This document shows, one piece after another, positions 1 through 10,094 of a stretch of DNA of 53,905 nt. The number at the start of each line of letters is the position of its first letter. Positions within the stretch are counted from its first letter, which is position 1. The DNA comes from an uncultured Legionellales bacterium. GTDB lineage: Bacteria; Pseudomonadota; Gammaproteobacteria; Eutrophobiales; Eutrophobiaceae. The DNA is taken from the NCBI GenBank assembly GCA_913046215.1, contig CAJWRJ010000007.1:1-53905 (forward strand), given 5' to 3'. The notes under the pieces were generated by a model. That model was not told the origin of the DNA, ran no database searches, and worked only from the letters and a program-made list of their open reading frames with translations. Made by a program: the position numbers and the translations under genes.

Positions 1-100
1 AGAAAAAGGTCGCCAAAAAGAAGGTGACTAAGAAAAAAGCTGCAAAGAAAAAGGTCGCCAAAAAGAAGGTGACTAAGAAAAAAGCTGCAAAGAAAAAGGT
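1..100 (+). repeat. 45-bp perfect tandem repeat encoding Lys-rich tail
   Basis: Bases 1-45 and 46-90 are identical, and a third copy starts at 91 and diverges after about 10 bases. Each unit encodes 15 residues of the pattern KKKVAKKKVTKKKAA. The copy number to the left is unknown because the window starts inside the array. Perfect identity at the DNA level suggests recent expansion or slippage-prone sequence rather than only protein-level selection. Confidence 0.95.
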
Positions 101-599
101 AACTAATAAACTAATACCTGAAAAAAATCCTATTTTTAATAAAAAATTAAAAGTAAGAAGAACGAGTTTAGACAAACCTGATTTCAAGCCATATCAAAGA
201 AAAAAAAATGAATCTTATATGAGTAAGAAACAAATTGAACATTTTCGAGAAATATTAGTAAATTGGAAGACTGACCTTCAGGAAGAAGTTGAAAGAACAA
301 TATCACATATGCAACAAGACGCGAGCAATTTTCCTGACCCAGCAGATAGAGCTACTCAAGAAGAAGAATTTGGTCTTGAACTAAGAACTAGAGATCGTGA
401 AAGAAAACTTTTACGAAAAATTAATGCTGCGATTCAAAGAATAGATGACGGTACGTACGGATATTGTGAAGAAACTGGTGACGAAATTGGTATTAAACGT
501 CTTGAGGCAAGACCAGTCGCAACACTCAGTCTTGAGTCGCAAGAGCGGCACGAATTAAAAGAAAGGCAATTTAGAGACACAATTCACTCTGATAGATAA
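3..599 (+). CDS. dksA: DksA-family RNA polymerase-binding factor, 5' end outside window
   Basis: This is a DksA/TraR-family transcription factor that enters the RNA polymerase secondary channel and works with ppGpp. The reading frame is open to the left edge, so the GTG at 24 is probably an internal valine and the true start lies upstream. The visible N-terminus is a lysine/alanine/valine repeat absent from ordinary DksA. The coiled-coil tip motif DPADRA and the EEEFGLELRTRDRER segment are well conserved. The C-terminal zinc-finger region keeps only one cysteine (YCEETGDEIG); the other three ligand positions read Thr, Ser and Ser. This is the single-cysteine type known from alphaproteobacteria and from zinc-independent paralogues. 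It converges with the adenosyltransferase gene. The family call is firm; the role of the basic tail is unknown. Confidence 0.93.
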   Translation, partial: KKVAKKKVTKKKAAKKKVAKKKVTKKKAAKKKVTNKLIPEKNPIFNKKLKVRRTSLDKPDFKPYQRKKNESYMSKKQIEHFREILVNWKTDLQEEVERTISHMQQDASNFPDPADRATQEEEFGLELRTRDRERKLLRKINAAIQRIDDGTYGYCEETGDEIGIKRLEARPVATLSLESQERHELKERQFRDTIHSDR

Positions 600-622
600 A
601 AAAAATAGTAATTTATAAGTAA

Positions 623-1183
623 TTAAACAGAGTGTTTCAATCTTTCGCTATCCCATAGCACCTCTTTACCACCTTCATCTTGATTTAATGTTCGTGCAAA
701 GACAAAAAGTAAATCTGATAAACGGTTTATGTATCTTAATGTTTCTGAATTAAATGATTCAGTTCGTGCGAGCTTAACAAGAGTGCGTTCTGAACGACGA
801 CAAATAGTTCTCGCAATGTGACATACCGATGCTGATATCGAGCCTCCAGGCAAAACAAACTCCTTTAAAACTGGTAAATCAGAATTAAAACTATCTATAA
901 GTTTTTCGAGTTTTTCAATAGATTCGGGTGAAATCACGGCATTACCCGGAATGGCTAATTCAGCTCCAATATCAAACAGTCTGTGTTGTATGTTTAATAA
1001 ATAGCCAGACATCTCGTTGGAAATATTATTAGCCCTCAAAAGACCGAGTATACTATTCAATTCATCAATATCACCCATTGCCTCAATACGAATATCTGAC
1101 TTATCTATTCGCTCACGATTTGATAGCTCAGTAGTGCCCTCATCGCCCGTTCGGGTATAAATTTTTGTGAGTCTATTTGACAT
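623..1183 (-). CDS. pduO: PduO-type cob(I)alamin adenosyltransferase
   Basis: This enzyme transfers the adenosyl group of ATP to cob(I)alamin to give adenosylcobalamin. The 186-residue length is normal for PduO/MMAB proteins. Diagnostic motifs are the N-terminal TRTGDEGTTEL nucleotide loop, the GDIDELNSILG segment and the RRSERTLV motif near residue 130. It is the last gene of a three-gene minus-strand unit (receptor, membrane protein, adenosyltransferase), 10 bp after the membrane-protein gene, and probably shares the upstream cobalamin riboswitch. The cell therefore appears to salvage and adenosylate B12; no corrin-ring synthesis gene is visible here. Confidence 0.92.
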   Translation of the reverse strand: MSNRLTKIYTRTGDEGTTELSNRERIDKSDIRIEAMGDIDELNSILGLLRANNISNEMSGYLLNIQHRLFDIGAELAIPGNAVISPESIEKLEKLIDSFNSDLPVLKEFVLPGGSISASVCHIARTICRRSERTLVKLARTESFNSETLRYINRLSDLLFVFARTLNQDEGGKEVLWDSERLKHSV

Positions 1184-1193
1184 GAATATGATT

Positions 1194-1739
1194 TTATTTA
1201 GTATCTTTGCCCGACAAGATATATCTTCTTTTCATCAAGACAGTGAGCACATAATAACTACCGAATAAAACAAAAGAGTAAAATAATTCGCTTACCAAGG
1301 TATTCCCAAAGAACGGTATGGCCATTACATAGCATTGTATGAGACCTTCAATGTCAAATGAATAAATTGTTCCTGATAACCATACACCAAAATTACTTAT
1401 GATAAAAAACTGTATTGCAGAAACTACTGCAGCCAAACCTACCCTATTTGGTGTATTTTTATGGCTAAGTAAGATTTTGCCTATAAACGCAGAAATTATA
1501 AAAGAAAAATACACGCACAACATGGAGGCTACATTGTAGAATCCAAGATAGAGATCACTAAGTAACAAGCCAATGATTGGAACCAACCAAAATCTTTTTA
1601 GTGTCAAAAAAGAACCTGCGAAAAGACCAATAGCACCGATTGGAGTAAAATTCGCGGGGTGTGGAATTAATCTTAATATAATTCCAAATACTATTAACCC
1701 GCTGATTAATATATATTGATTTGCTTTTGTTATTTTCAT
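1194..1739 (-). CDS. DUF6580-like integral membrane protein, candidate cobalamin transporter
   Basis: This 181-residue protein has about five hydrophobic helices and an N-terminal motif RLIPHPANFTPIGAIGLFAG that I associate with the DUF6580 membrane family (recalled, not searched). Its size and shape resemble substrate-binding S components of ECF vitamin transporters, but no energising T or A component is encoded nearby. It lies 5 bp after the TonB-dependent receptor gene and 10 bp before the adenosyltransferase gene, behind a cobalamin riboswitch. A role in moving B12 or a corrinoid across the inner membrane is an inference from that context. No BtuCDF genes are in the window. Confidence 0.6.
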   Translation of the reverse strand: MKITKANQYILISGLIVFGIILRLIPHPANFTPIGAIGLFAGSFLTLKRFWLVPIIGLLLSDLYLGFYNVASMLCVYFSFIISAFIGKILLSHKNTPNRVGLAAVVSAIQFFIISNFGVWLSGTIYSFDIEGLIQCYVMAIPFFGNTLVSELFYSFVLFGSYYVLTVLMKRRYILSGKDTK

Positions 1740-1744
1740 TTTGA

Positions 1745-3820
1745 TTAGTTGAATTTATACCTCATTCTAAACGAAAAATTTCTTTCTGGCATCGGTTGCG
1801 CATTAAATCTTGTATGTTCTGCATCAAAAAGCAAGCTATTTGTTGTACCAGTCTCAAAATATTCTTTATTTAACATATTGTTAAGTGAGAAGCCAAAGTC
1901 TAAATTCTTTCTTTCGTAGATTAATTTGATATCTACTGTTGAATGAGAAGGAATTTTGGCAAAAAAAGTATTATCTTGATCATTATCAAAAATTTTATTT
2001 CCAACATAATTCCATAAAACTGAAAAATTCATACCATCAAAAATCTTATAATTAATTAACCAGCTACCCGTATGTTCTGAAACAAGCGGCACCCTATTGC
2101 CTTTGTTAGCTCCTTCATCAAAAGTGGAGCTTGTATATGCGTAATTAAAGTGGCTATACATATTCTTGTATGGTTTAAATTTTAGACTATATTCAACACC
2201 TTTTCTTTCTATTGGTTGGAAATTTCGATTAACTGATCGTGCTGGATCAAAATCAATTTGGTTTCTAATTTTCATAAAGTAAAGACCAACTGATGAACTT
2301 ATATAATTACCTGTATAATTAATACCACTATCAACATACCTGCCTCTTTGTGGCTTAATATTAGAAAAACTTTTTGCAAATGTAACCTCTGCTAATTGAT
2401 TAAAATCATCATTATTTGCAAATCGTATACTTTGACCTGCTGTTACATGTCCCGAAAAATCTGAATTAAAATTATGTTTAAGACCCAAATTTGCCATATA
2501 CCCTCTATCTGATTTATTAAGTGCAGCTCTCTGATTACTATTTGAGCCAAAGTTTAATGTAGCATTTGAATCGAACTGGTCAAATGCATCAACATCAGTA
2601 TGCTGCAAACGTCCACCAATCTGAAAAAATGTTTTATCACTTAATTCAAAAAAGTCATTTAAATAGAATGAATAATTTTCTTGCTCAATATCGATTCTAT
2701 GTTGTGCCTGAGCAATTTCATGATCGGTTTCTGCTGAAGTTCTATTTTCAATATCAAGATTAAATTGATAATGATAAATATCAAAACCTAAATCAATTTT
2801 ATGTTGTTTCTCAAATAGTTTAAATTTCCATTTTAATTTTGGACTAAAATATAGATTAGAGTGATTGGTTGTACGAAATTCTTGATTTGCCTTCAGGAAT
2901 AAATCGGTCTCTTTTGTTTTATAACCCATATCAACTAATAACTCTGTGTTATTATTTATTGATTGAATAAATCCTGCAGTAAAAAAAGTACCATTTTCAA
3001 TAGCAAAATCAAATGGATCATCAGATCCTTTTCTATCGTAGGAAAAATCATCAACACCTGTTGTAAAGTTTACTGATCTATCGCCTGGGAGTCTTAGATT
3101 TTGATCGTTTACTCCAAGTTTTAAAAACAATTCAGTTTTTTGAAAAAAATAACTTATATTTGCTGATAGAGACTGTTGCTCAAGTTTATTATTTACACGA
3201 TATCCATCGCTATGAATGAGATTACCAAAAATGTTCGCTGATATATCTTCATTGTTATATTCTGCATAGACATCTGTTTCTAATGAATCGTATGATCCAA
3301 GTGTCTGCTCTATTGTTATATTTTTTGTCTTGTAGGAAGGAGTTTTTGTAACAATGTTAATTGCTCCACCGACGGCTCCATCTCCGTATAGTACTCCACC
3401 TGAGCCCTTTATAATCTCTATTCTTTCAATATTTTTTATTGGAATAGAACTATAATTAATTGAGGATTGATCATTATCATTGAGACGTTTTCCATCTAAA
3501 AGTATCAATGTATTTTGTGTTCCTGTAATACCAAACCCTCTTATATCAATACTACTTCTGACTGCATTATTTCCAAATTCACTCCGTTTTTGAATGCCGC
3601 TTTCAATTGAAAGTAATTCTGGAATAGTTTTTGATGGATTTAATTTAATTTCTTCAGAACTGATGATTGAGATATTTAATGGTAGGTTTTCAATATCGGT
3701 TTGATCTAATCTTGTTCCATTTACAATTAATCGATCAAACTTTTTTATGTTTTCAGCAAAAGAGCTGATTGAAAATAATAAAATGAAATAAAACAAAAGT
3801 GCACGGCGAAAGATAAGCAT
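1745..3820 (-). CDS. btuB: TonB-dependent outer-membrane receptor, probably for cobalamin (BtuB-like)
   Basis: This 691-residue outer-membrane receptor has a signal peptide (cleavage near SFA/EN, residue 22) and a TonB-box-like stretch, DRLIVNG, at about residues 29-35. A plug domain follows, with IERIEIIKGSGGVLYGDGAVGG at about 130-153 and then GGAINIVTK. The rest is a beta-barrel ending in YKFN. The family imports scarce metal chelates and vitamins using TonB energy. Substrate assignment to cobalamin rests on the riboswitch directly upstream and on the downstream adenosyltransferase gene. The gene is first in its operon. General TonB-receptor identity is certain; B12 specificity is likely but not proven from sequence. 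Confidence 0.85.
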   Translation of the reverse strand: MLIFRRALLFYFILLFSISSFAENIKKFDRLIVNGTRLDQTDIENLPLNISIISSEEIKLNPSKTIPELLSIESGIQKRSEFGNNAVRSSIDIRGFGITGTQNTLILLDGKRLNDNDQSSINYSSIPIKNIERIEIIKGSGGVLYGDGAVGGAINIVTKTPSYKTKNITIEQTLGSYDSLETDVYAEYNNEDISANIFGNLIHSDGYRVNNKLEQQSLSANISYFFQKTELFLKLGVNDQNLRLPGDRSVNFTTGVDDFSYDRKGSDDPFDFAIENGTFFTAGFIQSINNNTELLVDMGYKTKETDLFLKANQEFRTTNHSNLYFSPKLKWKFKLFEKQHKIDLGFDIYHYQFNLDIENRTSAETDHEIAQAQHRIDIEQENYSFYLNDFFELSDKTFFQIGGRLQHTDVDAFDQFDSNATLNFGSNSNQRAALNKSDRGYMANLGLKHNFNSDFSGHVTAGQSIRFANNDDFNQLAEVTFAKSFSNIKPQRGRYVDSGINYTGNYISSSVGLYFMKIRNQIDFDPARSVNRNFQPIERKGVEYSLKFKPYKNMYSHFNYAYTSSTFDEGANKGNRVPLVSEHTGSWLINYKIFDGMNFSVLWNYVGNKIFDNDQDNTFFAKIPSHSTVDIKLIYERKNLDFGFSLNNMLNKEYFETGTTNSLLFDAEHTRFNAQPMPERNFSFRMRYKFN

Positions 3821-3911
3821 ACCTTTAAAGACTCCTCTGACAGTAATAGATTGATATTGTCTGCGAACGAGGAATCAGATACGTAATGCACGCACCACGC
3901 ATAAAAATTAT

Positions 3912-4097
3912 ATAGTTGATTCCAAACTGCCGCCCGCAGTGTGCTATATAAGTAAAAGGCCGGTATCCGGGCTTATGAGCATGCTTAGCATCGATTCATT
4001 CGCCTTCCCATGACATACACAGTGGCTTATCGAATGATCTCTAACTCATCTACCGTTGCGGGGGCAGCGTTGGAATTTGACCAACTTCCCGTTTAAC
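3912..4097 (-). promoter_or_regulatory. Cobalamin (B12) riboswitch
   Basis: Reading the minus strand, the region contains the conserved cobalamin-riboswitch blocks in order: GGTCAAATTCC followed by GCTGCCCCCGCAACGGTA (4080-4052), AAGCCACTG (about 4029-4021), and AAGCCCGGATACCGGCC (the B12 box, about 3974-3958). A downstream hairpin with loop GGGCG (about 3929-3915) can form the kissing interaction with the CCCGC of the core. No intrinsic terminator follows; the leader runs to a GAGGAG stretch before the receptor ATG, so control at translation is more likely. In other bacteria such RNAs shut off uptake genes when adenosylcobalamin is plentiful. Confidence 0.93.
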
Positions 4098-4242
4098 TAA
4101 ACTACTATAAATTAAACAGTTAGCACCTAATACTTTCAATTGCTTATAATAGTGTTTATCCTACGCACCTACAAATATTTTTTCACAAAATCTTTGCATA
4201 AGAATAATAGAGTAAGGATATAATTTAAGGGGGAGTCTAGTC

Positions 4243-5928
4243 ATGCTAGATATTTTATCCAAAAAACATATCGTAGCAAAAGAAGGTTTTAATCGTTGGT
4301 TAATAGCCCCTGCTGCTCTGGGAATTCACCTTTGCATAGGTTCTGTGTATGCATGGAGTCTTTTTAATCCTGCCTTGATTAAACGCCTTGGTGTAGTTAC
4401 TAGTGCCGCAGATGACTGGACACTAAAAAGTGTAGTTTGGATCTTCACTGTCGCAATTGTTTTTCTTGGTTTAGCCGCTGCTGTTGGCGGTAAATGGCTT
4501 GAAAAAGTTGGTCCAAGAATGGTTGGAACAGTTTCTGCTATTTGCTGGGGTGGTGGATTTCTTGTTGGCGGAATAGGAATATTAACCGGAAAACTATGGT
4601 TGCTATACCTGGGTTATGGAGTAATTGGCGGTTGCGGTCTAGGGCTTGGCTATGTATCACCAGTTGGGACATTGATCAGATGGTTCCCCGACAGAAGAGG
4701 CATGGCTACAGGTATTGCTATTATGGGTTTTGGTGGTGGCGCCATGATAGCTAAATTTATGATTGAGCCATTTATTAAACTATATTACAAAGCCCCTGAT
4801 TACCTAGGGAATATTGATGCAGTTGAACTCATTACAAAAGAAGGAAGACGTCTCGTCGAGATCGCAGGAGAATTTCAAGAAGTTGTTGTTGTTGGTGCAA
4901 AAGATTTAGCCGGAATGTATGTACCGGGACCTGAAGGAGTCTACCTAGTGGGCACGGGAACAGTTGGTGTTGCTCAAGCTTTTTTTACACTTGGAGCCAT
5001 CTATTTTGTAATTATGATGTGTGCTGCTTTTGGTTATCGTGTTCCACCTGAAGGATGGAAACCTAAAGGATGGGTTCCTCCAAGTGAAGATAAACAAAAA
5101 AGCATGATTACTCAAAATCATGTGCATATTGATGAAGCACTTAAGACACGTCAATTTTATCAACTATGGGTGATATTATGTTTTAACGTCACAGCTGGAA
5201 TTGGAGTTTTAGGCGTAGCAAAAACTATGATGAGCGAAATTTTTGGTAGCACCCTGCCTGGAATTGTCGATGCTGCTTTTGCTTCAACTTATGTGCTGAT
5301 GATTAGTCTTTTTAATATGATAGGCCGTATTTTCTGGGCAAGCTCATCTGACTATATTGGAAGAAAAAATACTTATTGGATATTCTTTGCAGTAGGTATA
5401 ATTTTATACTGTTCAATACCATATACAGCGCAACAAGTTAGTGTAAATCCAAGTGTTGTATGGCTAATCTATTTCTACGCTGCAACAATGCTAATATTTA
5501 CAATGTATGGTGGTGGTTTTGCTACAATTCCAGCCTACTTAGCAGATATTTTTGGTACTAAATACGTTGGCGGTATACATGGTCGTCTTCTTACAGCGTG
5601 GGCAAGCGCTGGTGTTTTTGGTCCACTCGCAATAACATCGCTAAGAGAAATATCCGTTAATAATGCTATCAATGATCTAGTCGAAAAAATTAATCCGGTT
5701 ACTTTTCAAGAAAAGTTTGGTGCTAGCATAGACCAGCTTGAAGAATTAGTATCTGCAAAGACAGTAACAATAAATAAATTAATGGAAATAGCGCCCTATG
5801 GTACTGTTGATCCAACCTCAAGTCTTTATAATACAACGATGTATCTGATGGCTGTTGTACTATTTGTAGCATTAATTATGAACGCAACAATGCGTCCTGT
5901 TGACCCTAAACATCATATGAAAGAATAG
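4243..5928 (+). CDS. OFA-family MFS transporter (oxalate/formate antiporter-like)
   Basis: This 561-residue major facilitator has 12 predicted membrane helices. The opening NRWLIAPAALGIHLCIGSVYAWSLFNPAL and GLGYVSPVGTLIRWFPDRRGMATG segments are typical of the oxalate:formate antiporter group. It is longer than most MFS proteins because of a soluble insert at about residues 187-240 between helices 6 and 7, and another near 475-530. A strong ribosome site (AAGGGGGAG) precedes the ATG, with a TATAAT at 4219-4224. A carboxylate such as formate is plausible in a formate-producing methylotroph, but the substrate is not shown by sequence. The family includes many transporters of unknown substrate. 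Confidence 0.85.
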   Translation: MLDILSKKHIVAKEGFNRWLIAPAALGIHLCIGSVYAWSLFNPALIKRLGVVTSAADDWTLKSVVWIFTVAIVFLGLAAAVGGKWLEKVGPRMVGTVSAICWGGGFLVGGIGILTGKLWLLYLGYGVIGGCGLGLGYVSPVGTLIRWFPDRRGMATGIAIMGFGGGAMIAKFMIEPFIKLYYKAPDYLGNIDAVELITKEGRRLVEIAGEFQEVVVVGAKDLAGMYVPGPEGVYLVGTGTVGVAQAFFTLGAIYFVIMMCAAFGYRVPPEGWKPKGWVPPSEDKQKSMITQNHVHIDEALKTRQFYQLWVILCFNVTAGIGVLGVAKTMMSEIFGSTLPGIVDAAFASTYVLMISLFNMIGRIFWASSSDYIGRKNTYWIFFAVGIILYCSIPYTAQQVSVNPSVVWLIYFYAATMLIFTMYGGGFATIPAYLADIFGTKYVGGIHGRLLTAWASAGVFGPLAITSLREISVNNAINDLVEKINPVTFQEKFGASIDQLEELVSAKTVTINKLMEIAPYGTVDPTSSLYNTTMYLMAVVLFVALIMNATMRPVDPKHHMKE

Positions 5929-5945
5929 TTTTTAAGGAGATTCGC

Positions 5946-6209
5946 GTGTCAATTTCATTTAGTAATTCGACAGATGTTTTTATTTTTATAATTTTTTGCT
6001 CCGTCTATGTTTGTAGCATATTATGGATATATGGTGATGCAGCAACACGAGATATGGGAATAAAAGGAGCTTTGCTTCCACTTATATTTGTAATTGCTGC
6101 AGCACTAGCCTTGACTAAAGGTATGATAATAGCGCTAATTGTCTGGCCGATTGGCTATATTCTATGGTTTTTATTAAGACCAAAAAGTTCGCATGTAATT
6201 ACTGAATAA
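5946..6209 (+). CDS. Small two- or three-helix membrane protein linked to the MFS transporter
   Basis: This 87-residue hydrophobic protein starts at a GTG preceded by AAGGAGA and lies 17 bp after the transporter stop codon, so it is probably co-transcribed and co-translated. Helices lie near residues 9-29, 40-57 and 61-77, with a short polar segment, YGDAATRDMGIKG, between the first two. I do not recognise a named family. Its tight linkage to the transporter suggests an accessory or stabilising subunit; this is inference only. Confidence 0.7.
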   Translation: MSISFSNSTDVFIFIIFCSVYVCSILWIYGDAATRDMGIKGALLPLIFVIAAALALTKGMIIALIVWPIGYILWFLLRPKSSHVITE

Positions 6210-6259
6210 GGAGTAGATTTATAAAATAATCTAAAAAAACCGCACTTCTCTATCTACAA

Positions 6260-6321
6260 ACAGTCATAGCCTCTCCCACGGGTATTTGACTGTGAGAGCT
6301 CACAGTTTATGTTTTAAACTG
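6260..6321 (+). promoter_or_regulatory. Mutually exclusive hairpins in the metH leader
   Basis: ACAGTCA (6260-6266) can pair with TGACTGT (6287-6293). The overlapping ACTGTGA (6289-6295) can instead pair with TCACAGT (6300-6306), followed by TTTATGTTTT. CAGTTT (6303-6308) can also pair with AAACTG (6316-6321). The second stem is 7 bp with a GAGC loop and a T-rich tail, so it may be a weak terminator for the upstream MFS unit or a switchable attenuator before metH. As DNA, TGTGA-N4-TCACA is a symmetrical operator-like site. It does not match a riboswitch class I know. Confidence 0.4.
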
Positions 6322-6362
6322 ATATCCTTGTAAAAACTTATATAAATTGATTACCAATAAGC

Positions 6363-9300
6363 ATGAAAAGAAGGTTTGAGCAATTAAAACAGCTACTAAA
6401 TGAGCAAATCCTTGTTCTAGATGGAGCTATGGGAACGATGATACAGTCCCACAAATTAGAGGAGAAAGATTACAGGGGCGAACAATTCAAAAATCATTCA
6501 TGTGATTTAAAAGGTAACAATGACTTACTATCAATAACACAACCAGAAATTATTAAATCAATTCACAGCGCTTATTTTGAATCTGGTGCAGATATCGTAG
6601 AAACAAATACTTTTAATTCAACAAGTATTTCTATGGCTGATTATCAAATGGAGGACTTGGCATACGAATTGAATAAGCAAGGTGCTTATCTTGCAAGGTC
6701 TGTTGCTGATAAATATGAAAAAAATGATGGCAAACCTCGTTTTGTTGCTGGTGTTCTTGGTCCTACAAATCGTACTTGTTCAATTTCCCCAGATGTTAAT
6801 GACCCCGGCTATAGAAACATAAGTTTCGAGGAGCTTGCTACAAGCTATTCTGAATCTTTATCAGGTCTTGTTGATGGTGGTTCTGATTTAATTCTAGTCG
6901 AAACTATATTTGACACACTAAATGCAAAAGCCGCGTTATTTGCTATTGATAAATACTTTGACGACAAGAGTATAAAACTTCCAATAATGATTTCAGGCAC
7001 AATAACAGATGCATCTGGTAGAACCTTAACAGGACAAACTACAGAAGCATTTTGGAATTCAGTAAGGCACGCTAAACCTCTATCTGTTGGACTAAATTGT
7101 GCGTTAGGTCCTGAAGATTTACGACAATATATCGAGGAACTATCGAGCTTTTCAGACTGTTTTATTAGCGCACATCCTAATGCAGGTTTACCAAATGAGT
7201 TTGGTGAATATGATTTAGATGCTGATGAAATGTGTAAACATATTAAAGAATGGGCAGCCTCCGGTTTTCTTAATATTGTTGGAGGTTGCTGTGGAACTAC
7301 TCCCGAACACATAAAAGAAATATCGAATGCTGTAAAAAAAATACAACCAAGATCTCCATCTAAAATTACTAAGATCCAAAGATTAAGTGGGCTTGAAGCA
7401 TTCAATATTAGTGATGATGTAAATTTCGTAAATATCGGTGAAAGAACAAATGTTGCTGGTTCACCAAAGTTTCTCAAACTTATAAAAGAAGAAAAGGACC
7501 TTGAAAGTGCTCTTGAAATAGCACGACAACAAGTAGAAAACGGCGCCCAGATAATAGATATATGTATGGATGAAGGAATGATCGAATCAGAACTCTTAAT
7601 GGTAGATTTCCTCAATCTTATAAGTTCTGAACCTGATATAAGTCGTGTCCCTATAATGATTGATTCATCTAAATGGTCAGTGATCGAAGCCGGATTACGC
7701 TGTTTACAGGGAAAAGGAATCGTAAATTCAATTAGTCTAAAAGAAGGAGAAGAAAAATTTATCGAACATGCAAAATTAATAAGACGTTATGGCGCGGCAA
7801 CAGTTGTTATGGCATTTGATGAAAAGGGTCAAGCTGATACAACTGAAAGAAGGTTTGATGTATGCAAAAGATCATATGAAATTCTTGTAAATAAAGTTAA
7901 TTTCCCTCCAGAAGATATAATTTTTGATCCAAATATTTTAACTATTGCTACAGGTATGGAGGAGCATAATGATTATGCTGTTTCTTTTTTTGAGACAACA
8001 CAATTATTAAAAAAACATTTCCCCCTTGCGCTTGTTAGTGGTGGTTTAAGTAACGTTTCTTTTTCATTTCGTGGCAACAACTCAGTGCGAGAAGCAATGC
8101 ATACGGCATTTTTATATCACGGAATTCAATCCGGTATGGATATGGCAATTGTAAATGCAGGACAACTTGGTATATATGATGAAATTCCTAATAAACTTCT
8201 TGGTTATATAGAAGATGTTTTACTTAATCGTGATGATAATGCAACGGAACATTTAGTTGATTTTGCAGACACTGTAAAAACAGGAAAAGCAAAAGAAAAA
8301 AAAATAGACGTAGAGTGGCGTAATTCATCTGTACGTGAAAGATTAATTCATGCATTAGTGAAAGGAATTACTGATTTTATAGAAGAAGATACGGAAGAAG
8401 CAAGAACAGAAGCAAAAAAACCAATTGAGGTTATTGAGGGGCCACTCATGGATGGTATGAATGTCGTTGGAGATCTATTTGGTTCTGGAAAGATGTTTCT
8501 CCCGCAAGTTGTAAAGAGTGCGCGTGTTATGAAAAAAGCAGTAAATTATCTAATTCCATTTATCGAATCTGAAAAAGGTGGAAAAAAAATAAAAAGTAAT
8601 GGAAAAATAATTTTAGCAACAGTCAAAGGTGACGTTCATGATATTGGTAAAAATATTGTAGGAGTTGTTTTGCAATGTAACAATTATGAAATTATAGATC
8701 TTGGAGTAATGGTTCCCGCGCAGAAAATTCTTGACACAGCAAAAGAACAGAATGTAGACATTATTGGATTAAGTGGATTAATCACTCCATCCCTAGATGA
8801 GATGGTTCATGTTGCTAAAGAAATGAAACGTCAAAAATTCCAAATTCCCTTAATGATTGGAGGAGCAACTACCTCAAGAACACATACAGCAGTAAAAATA
8901 GACCCTGATTATGATTATCTTGTAGTGCATGTAAAAGATGCTTCTCGAGCTGTTGGAGTATCTACAAAATTACTTAACATTGACATGAAAAAGACCTATT
9001 CAAAAGAAATAAAATCTGAATACGACACTCTAAGAGAACGTCATCAAGGTAAACAAAAAAGAACAGATTGGCTAACTATTGAACAATCTCGTGAAAATCA
9101 GATGAAAATTGAATGGCGCGATTACACGCCAGTTGTGCCTAACAAAATGGGAGTCCAAGTGTTTAAAGATTACCCATTAACCGAATTGATTAAATACTTT
9201 GACTGGACACCATTTTTTATTGCATGGGAGTTAGCTGGTAAATTTCCTAATATTTTAAAGGATGATGTTGTAGGTAAAGAAGCTACACGTCTTTATAATG

Positions 9301-10061
9301 ATGCAGAATTGATGTTATCAAAAATTATAAATGAAAATTGGTTCTCTGCTAGAGCTGTATATGGTCTCTTTCCAGCAAACACCATTAATTATGATGATAT
9401 AGAGATCTACACGAATGAAAAAAGAAATGGACTTTTGACTACAATACATTCGTTACGTCAACAAACAAGAAAACCTCCGGGTAAATATAATTATGCTTTA
9501 GCAGACTTTATTGCTCCAAAAGAAACAAAAAAGAAAGATTATATAGGTGCATTTGCAGTTGCAGCTGGCTTTGGGATGGAAAACAAAATAAAAGAGTTTG
9601 AAAATGACCATGACGACTATAGCGCGATAATGCTTAAAGCTCTGGCAGACCGTTTTGCTGAAGCATTTGCTGAATGCTTACACTTACATGTAAGAAAAGA
9701 TTTTTGGGGTTATGCTCCTAATGAATCGATAAAAAACCAAGAGTTAATAAATGAAAAATACAAAGGCATACGACCCGCACCTGGTTATCCAGCATGCCCA
9801 GATCATACTGAGAAAAAATTATTATGGAATTTGATCGATGTTGAAAAAAATACTGGTATAACACTTACCGAGTCTTATGCGATGTTTCCAACTGCAGCAG
9901 TTTCAGGTTGGTACTTTTCTCATCCTAATTCAAGATACTTTGGTCTTGGAAAAATTAATTATGATCAAGTAAGAAATTACGCACAAAGAAAAGGAGTTGA
10001 CATAAAGATTATGGAAAAATGGCTATCGCCTAACTTAGGTTACAGCCCCGATGAAAACTAA
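6363..10061 (+). CDS. metH: Cobalamin-dependent methionine synthase
   Basis: MetH transfers the methyl group of methyl-tetrahydrofolate through cobalamin to homocysteine, in the cytoplasm. At 1232 residues it is full length (the E. coli protein has about 1227). Domains in order are: homocysteine-binding barrel (residues 1-330; zinc ligands in GLNCALG and [10 protein letters not shown]), pterin-binding barrel (about 350-620), cap and B12-binding domain (about 645-880) with [11 protein letters not shown] supplying the lower ligand His759, and the C-terminal S-adenosylmethionine reactivation domain with [12 protein letters not shown]. Its dependence on B12 fits the uptake unit to the left. It is a monocistronic gene by spacing. 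Confidence 0.98.
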   Translation: MKRRFEQLKQLLNEQILVLDGAMGTMIQSHKLEEKDYRGEQFKNHSCDLKGNNDLLSITQPEIIKSIHSAYFESGADIVETNTFNSTSISMADYQMEDLAYELNKQGAYLARSVADKYEKNDGKPRFVAGVLGPTNRTCSISPDVNDPGYRNISFEELATSYSESLSGLVDGGSDLILVETIFDTLNAKAALFAIDKYFDDKSIKLPIMISGTITDASGRTLTGQTTEAFWNSVRHAKPLSVGLNCALGPEDLRQYIEELSSFSDCFISAHPNAGLPNEFGEYDLDADEMCKHIKEWAASGFLNIVGGCCGTTPEHIKEISNAVKKIQPRSPSKITKIQRLSGLEAFNISDDVNFVNIGERTNVAGSPKFLKLIKEEKDLESALEIARQQVENGAQIIDICMDEGMIESELLMVDFLNLISSEPDISRVPIMIDSSKWSVIEAGLRCLQGKGIVNSISLKEGEEKFIEHAKLIRRYGAATVVMAFDEKGQADTTERRFDVCKRSYEILVNKVNFPPEDIIFDPNILTIATGMEEHNDYAVSFFETTQLLKKHFPLALVSGGLSNVSFSFRGNNSVREAMHTAFLYHGIQSGMDMAIVNAGQLGIYDEIPNKLLGYIEDVLLNRDDNATEHLVDFADTVKTGKAKEKKIDVEWRNSSVRERLIHALVKGITDFIEEDTEEARTEAKKPIEVIEGPLMDGMNVVGDLFGSGKMFLPQVVKSARVMKKAVNYLIPFIESEKGGKKIKSNGKIILATVKGDVHDIGKNIVGVVLQCNNYEIIDLGVMVPAQKILDTAKEQNVDIIGLSGLITPSLDEMVHVAKEMKRQKFQIPLMIGGATTSRTHTAVKIDPDYDYLVVHVKDASRAVGVSTKLLNIDMKKTYSKEIKSEYDTLRERHQGKQKRTDWLTIEQSRENQMKIEWRDYTPVVPNKMGVQVFKDYPLTELIKYFDWTPFFIAWELAGKFPNILKDDVVGKEATRLYNDAELMLSKIINENWFSARAVYGLFPANTINYDDIEIYTNEKRNGLLTTIHSLRQQTRKPPGKYNYALADFIAPKETKKKDYIGAFAVAAGFGMENKIKEFENDHDDYSAIMLKALADRFAEAFAECLHLHVRKDFWGYAPNESIKNQELINEKYKGIRPAPGYPACPDHTEKKLLWNLIDVEKNTGITLTESYAMFPTAAVSGWYFSHPNSRYFGLGKINYDQVRNYAQRKGVDIKIMEKWLSPNLGYSPDEN

Positions 10062-10094
10062 AAAAATACACATCCATGTGTAATTAAAGTACGA

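Noticed and set aside
6289-6306. CRP-like operator TGTGA-N4-TCACA before metH.
   Set aside because: CRP sites have a 6-bp spacer; with 4 bp the two half-sites would not sit correctly. I treat it as part of the hairpin set.
6845-7615. A 256-codon open frame antisense to metH.
   Set aside because: It is a shadow frame within a highly conserved gene, rich in Ser/Pro/Ile, with no ribosome site or recognisable motif.
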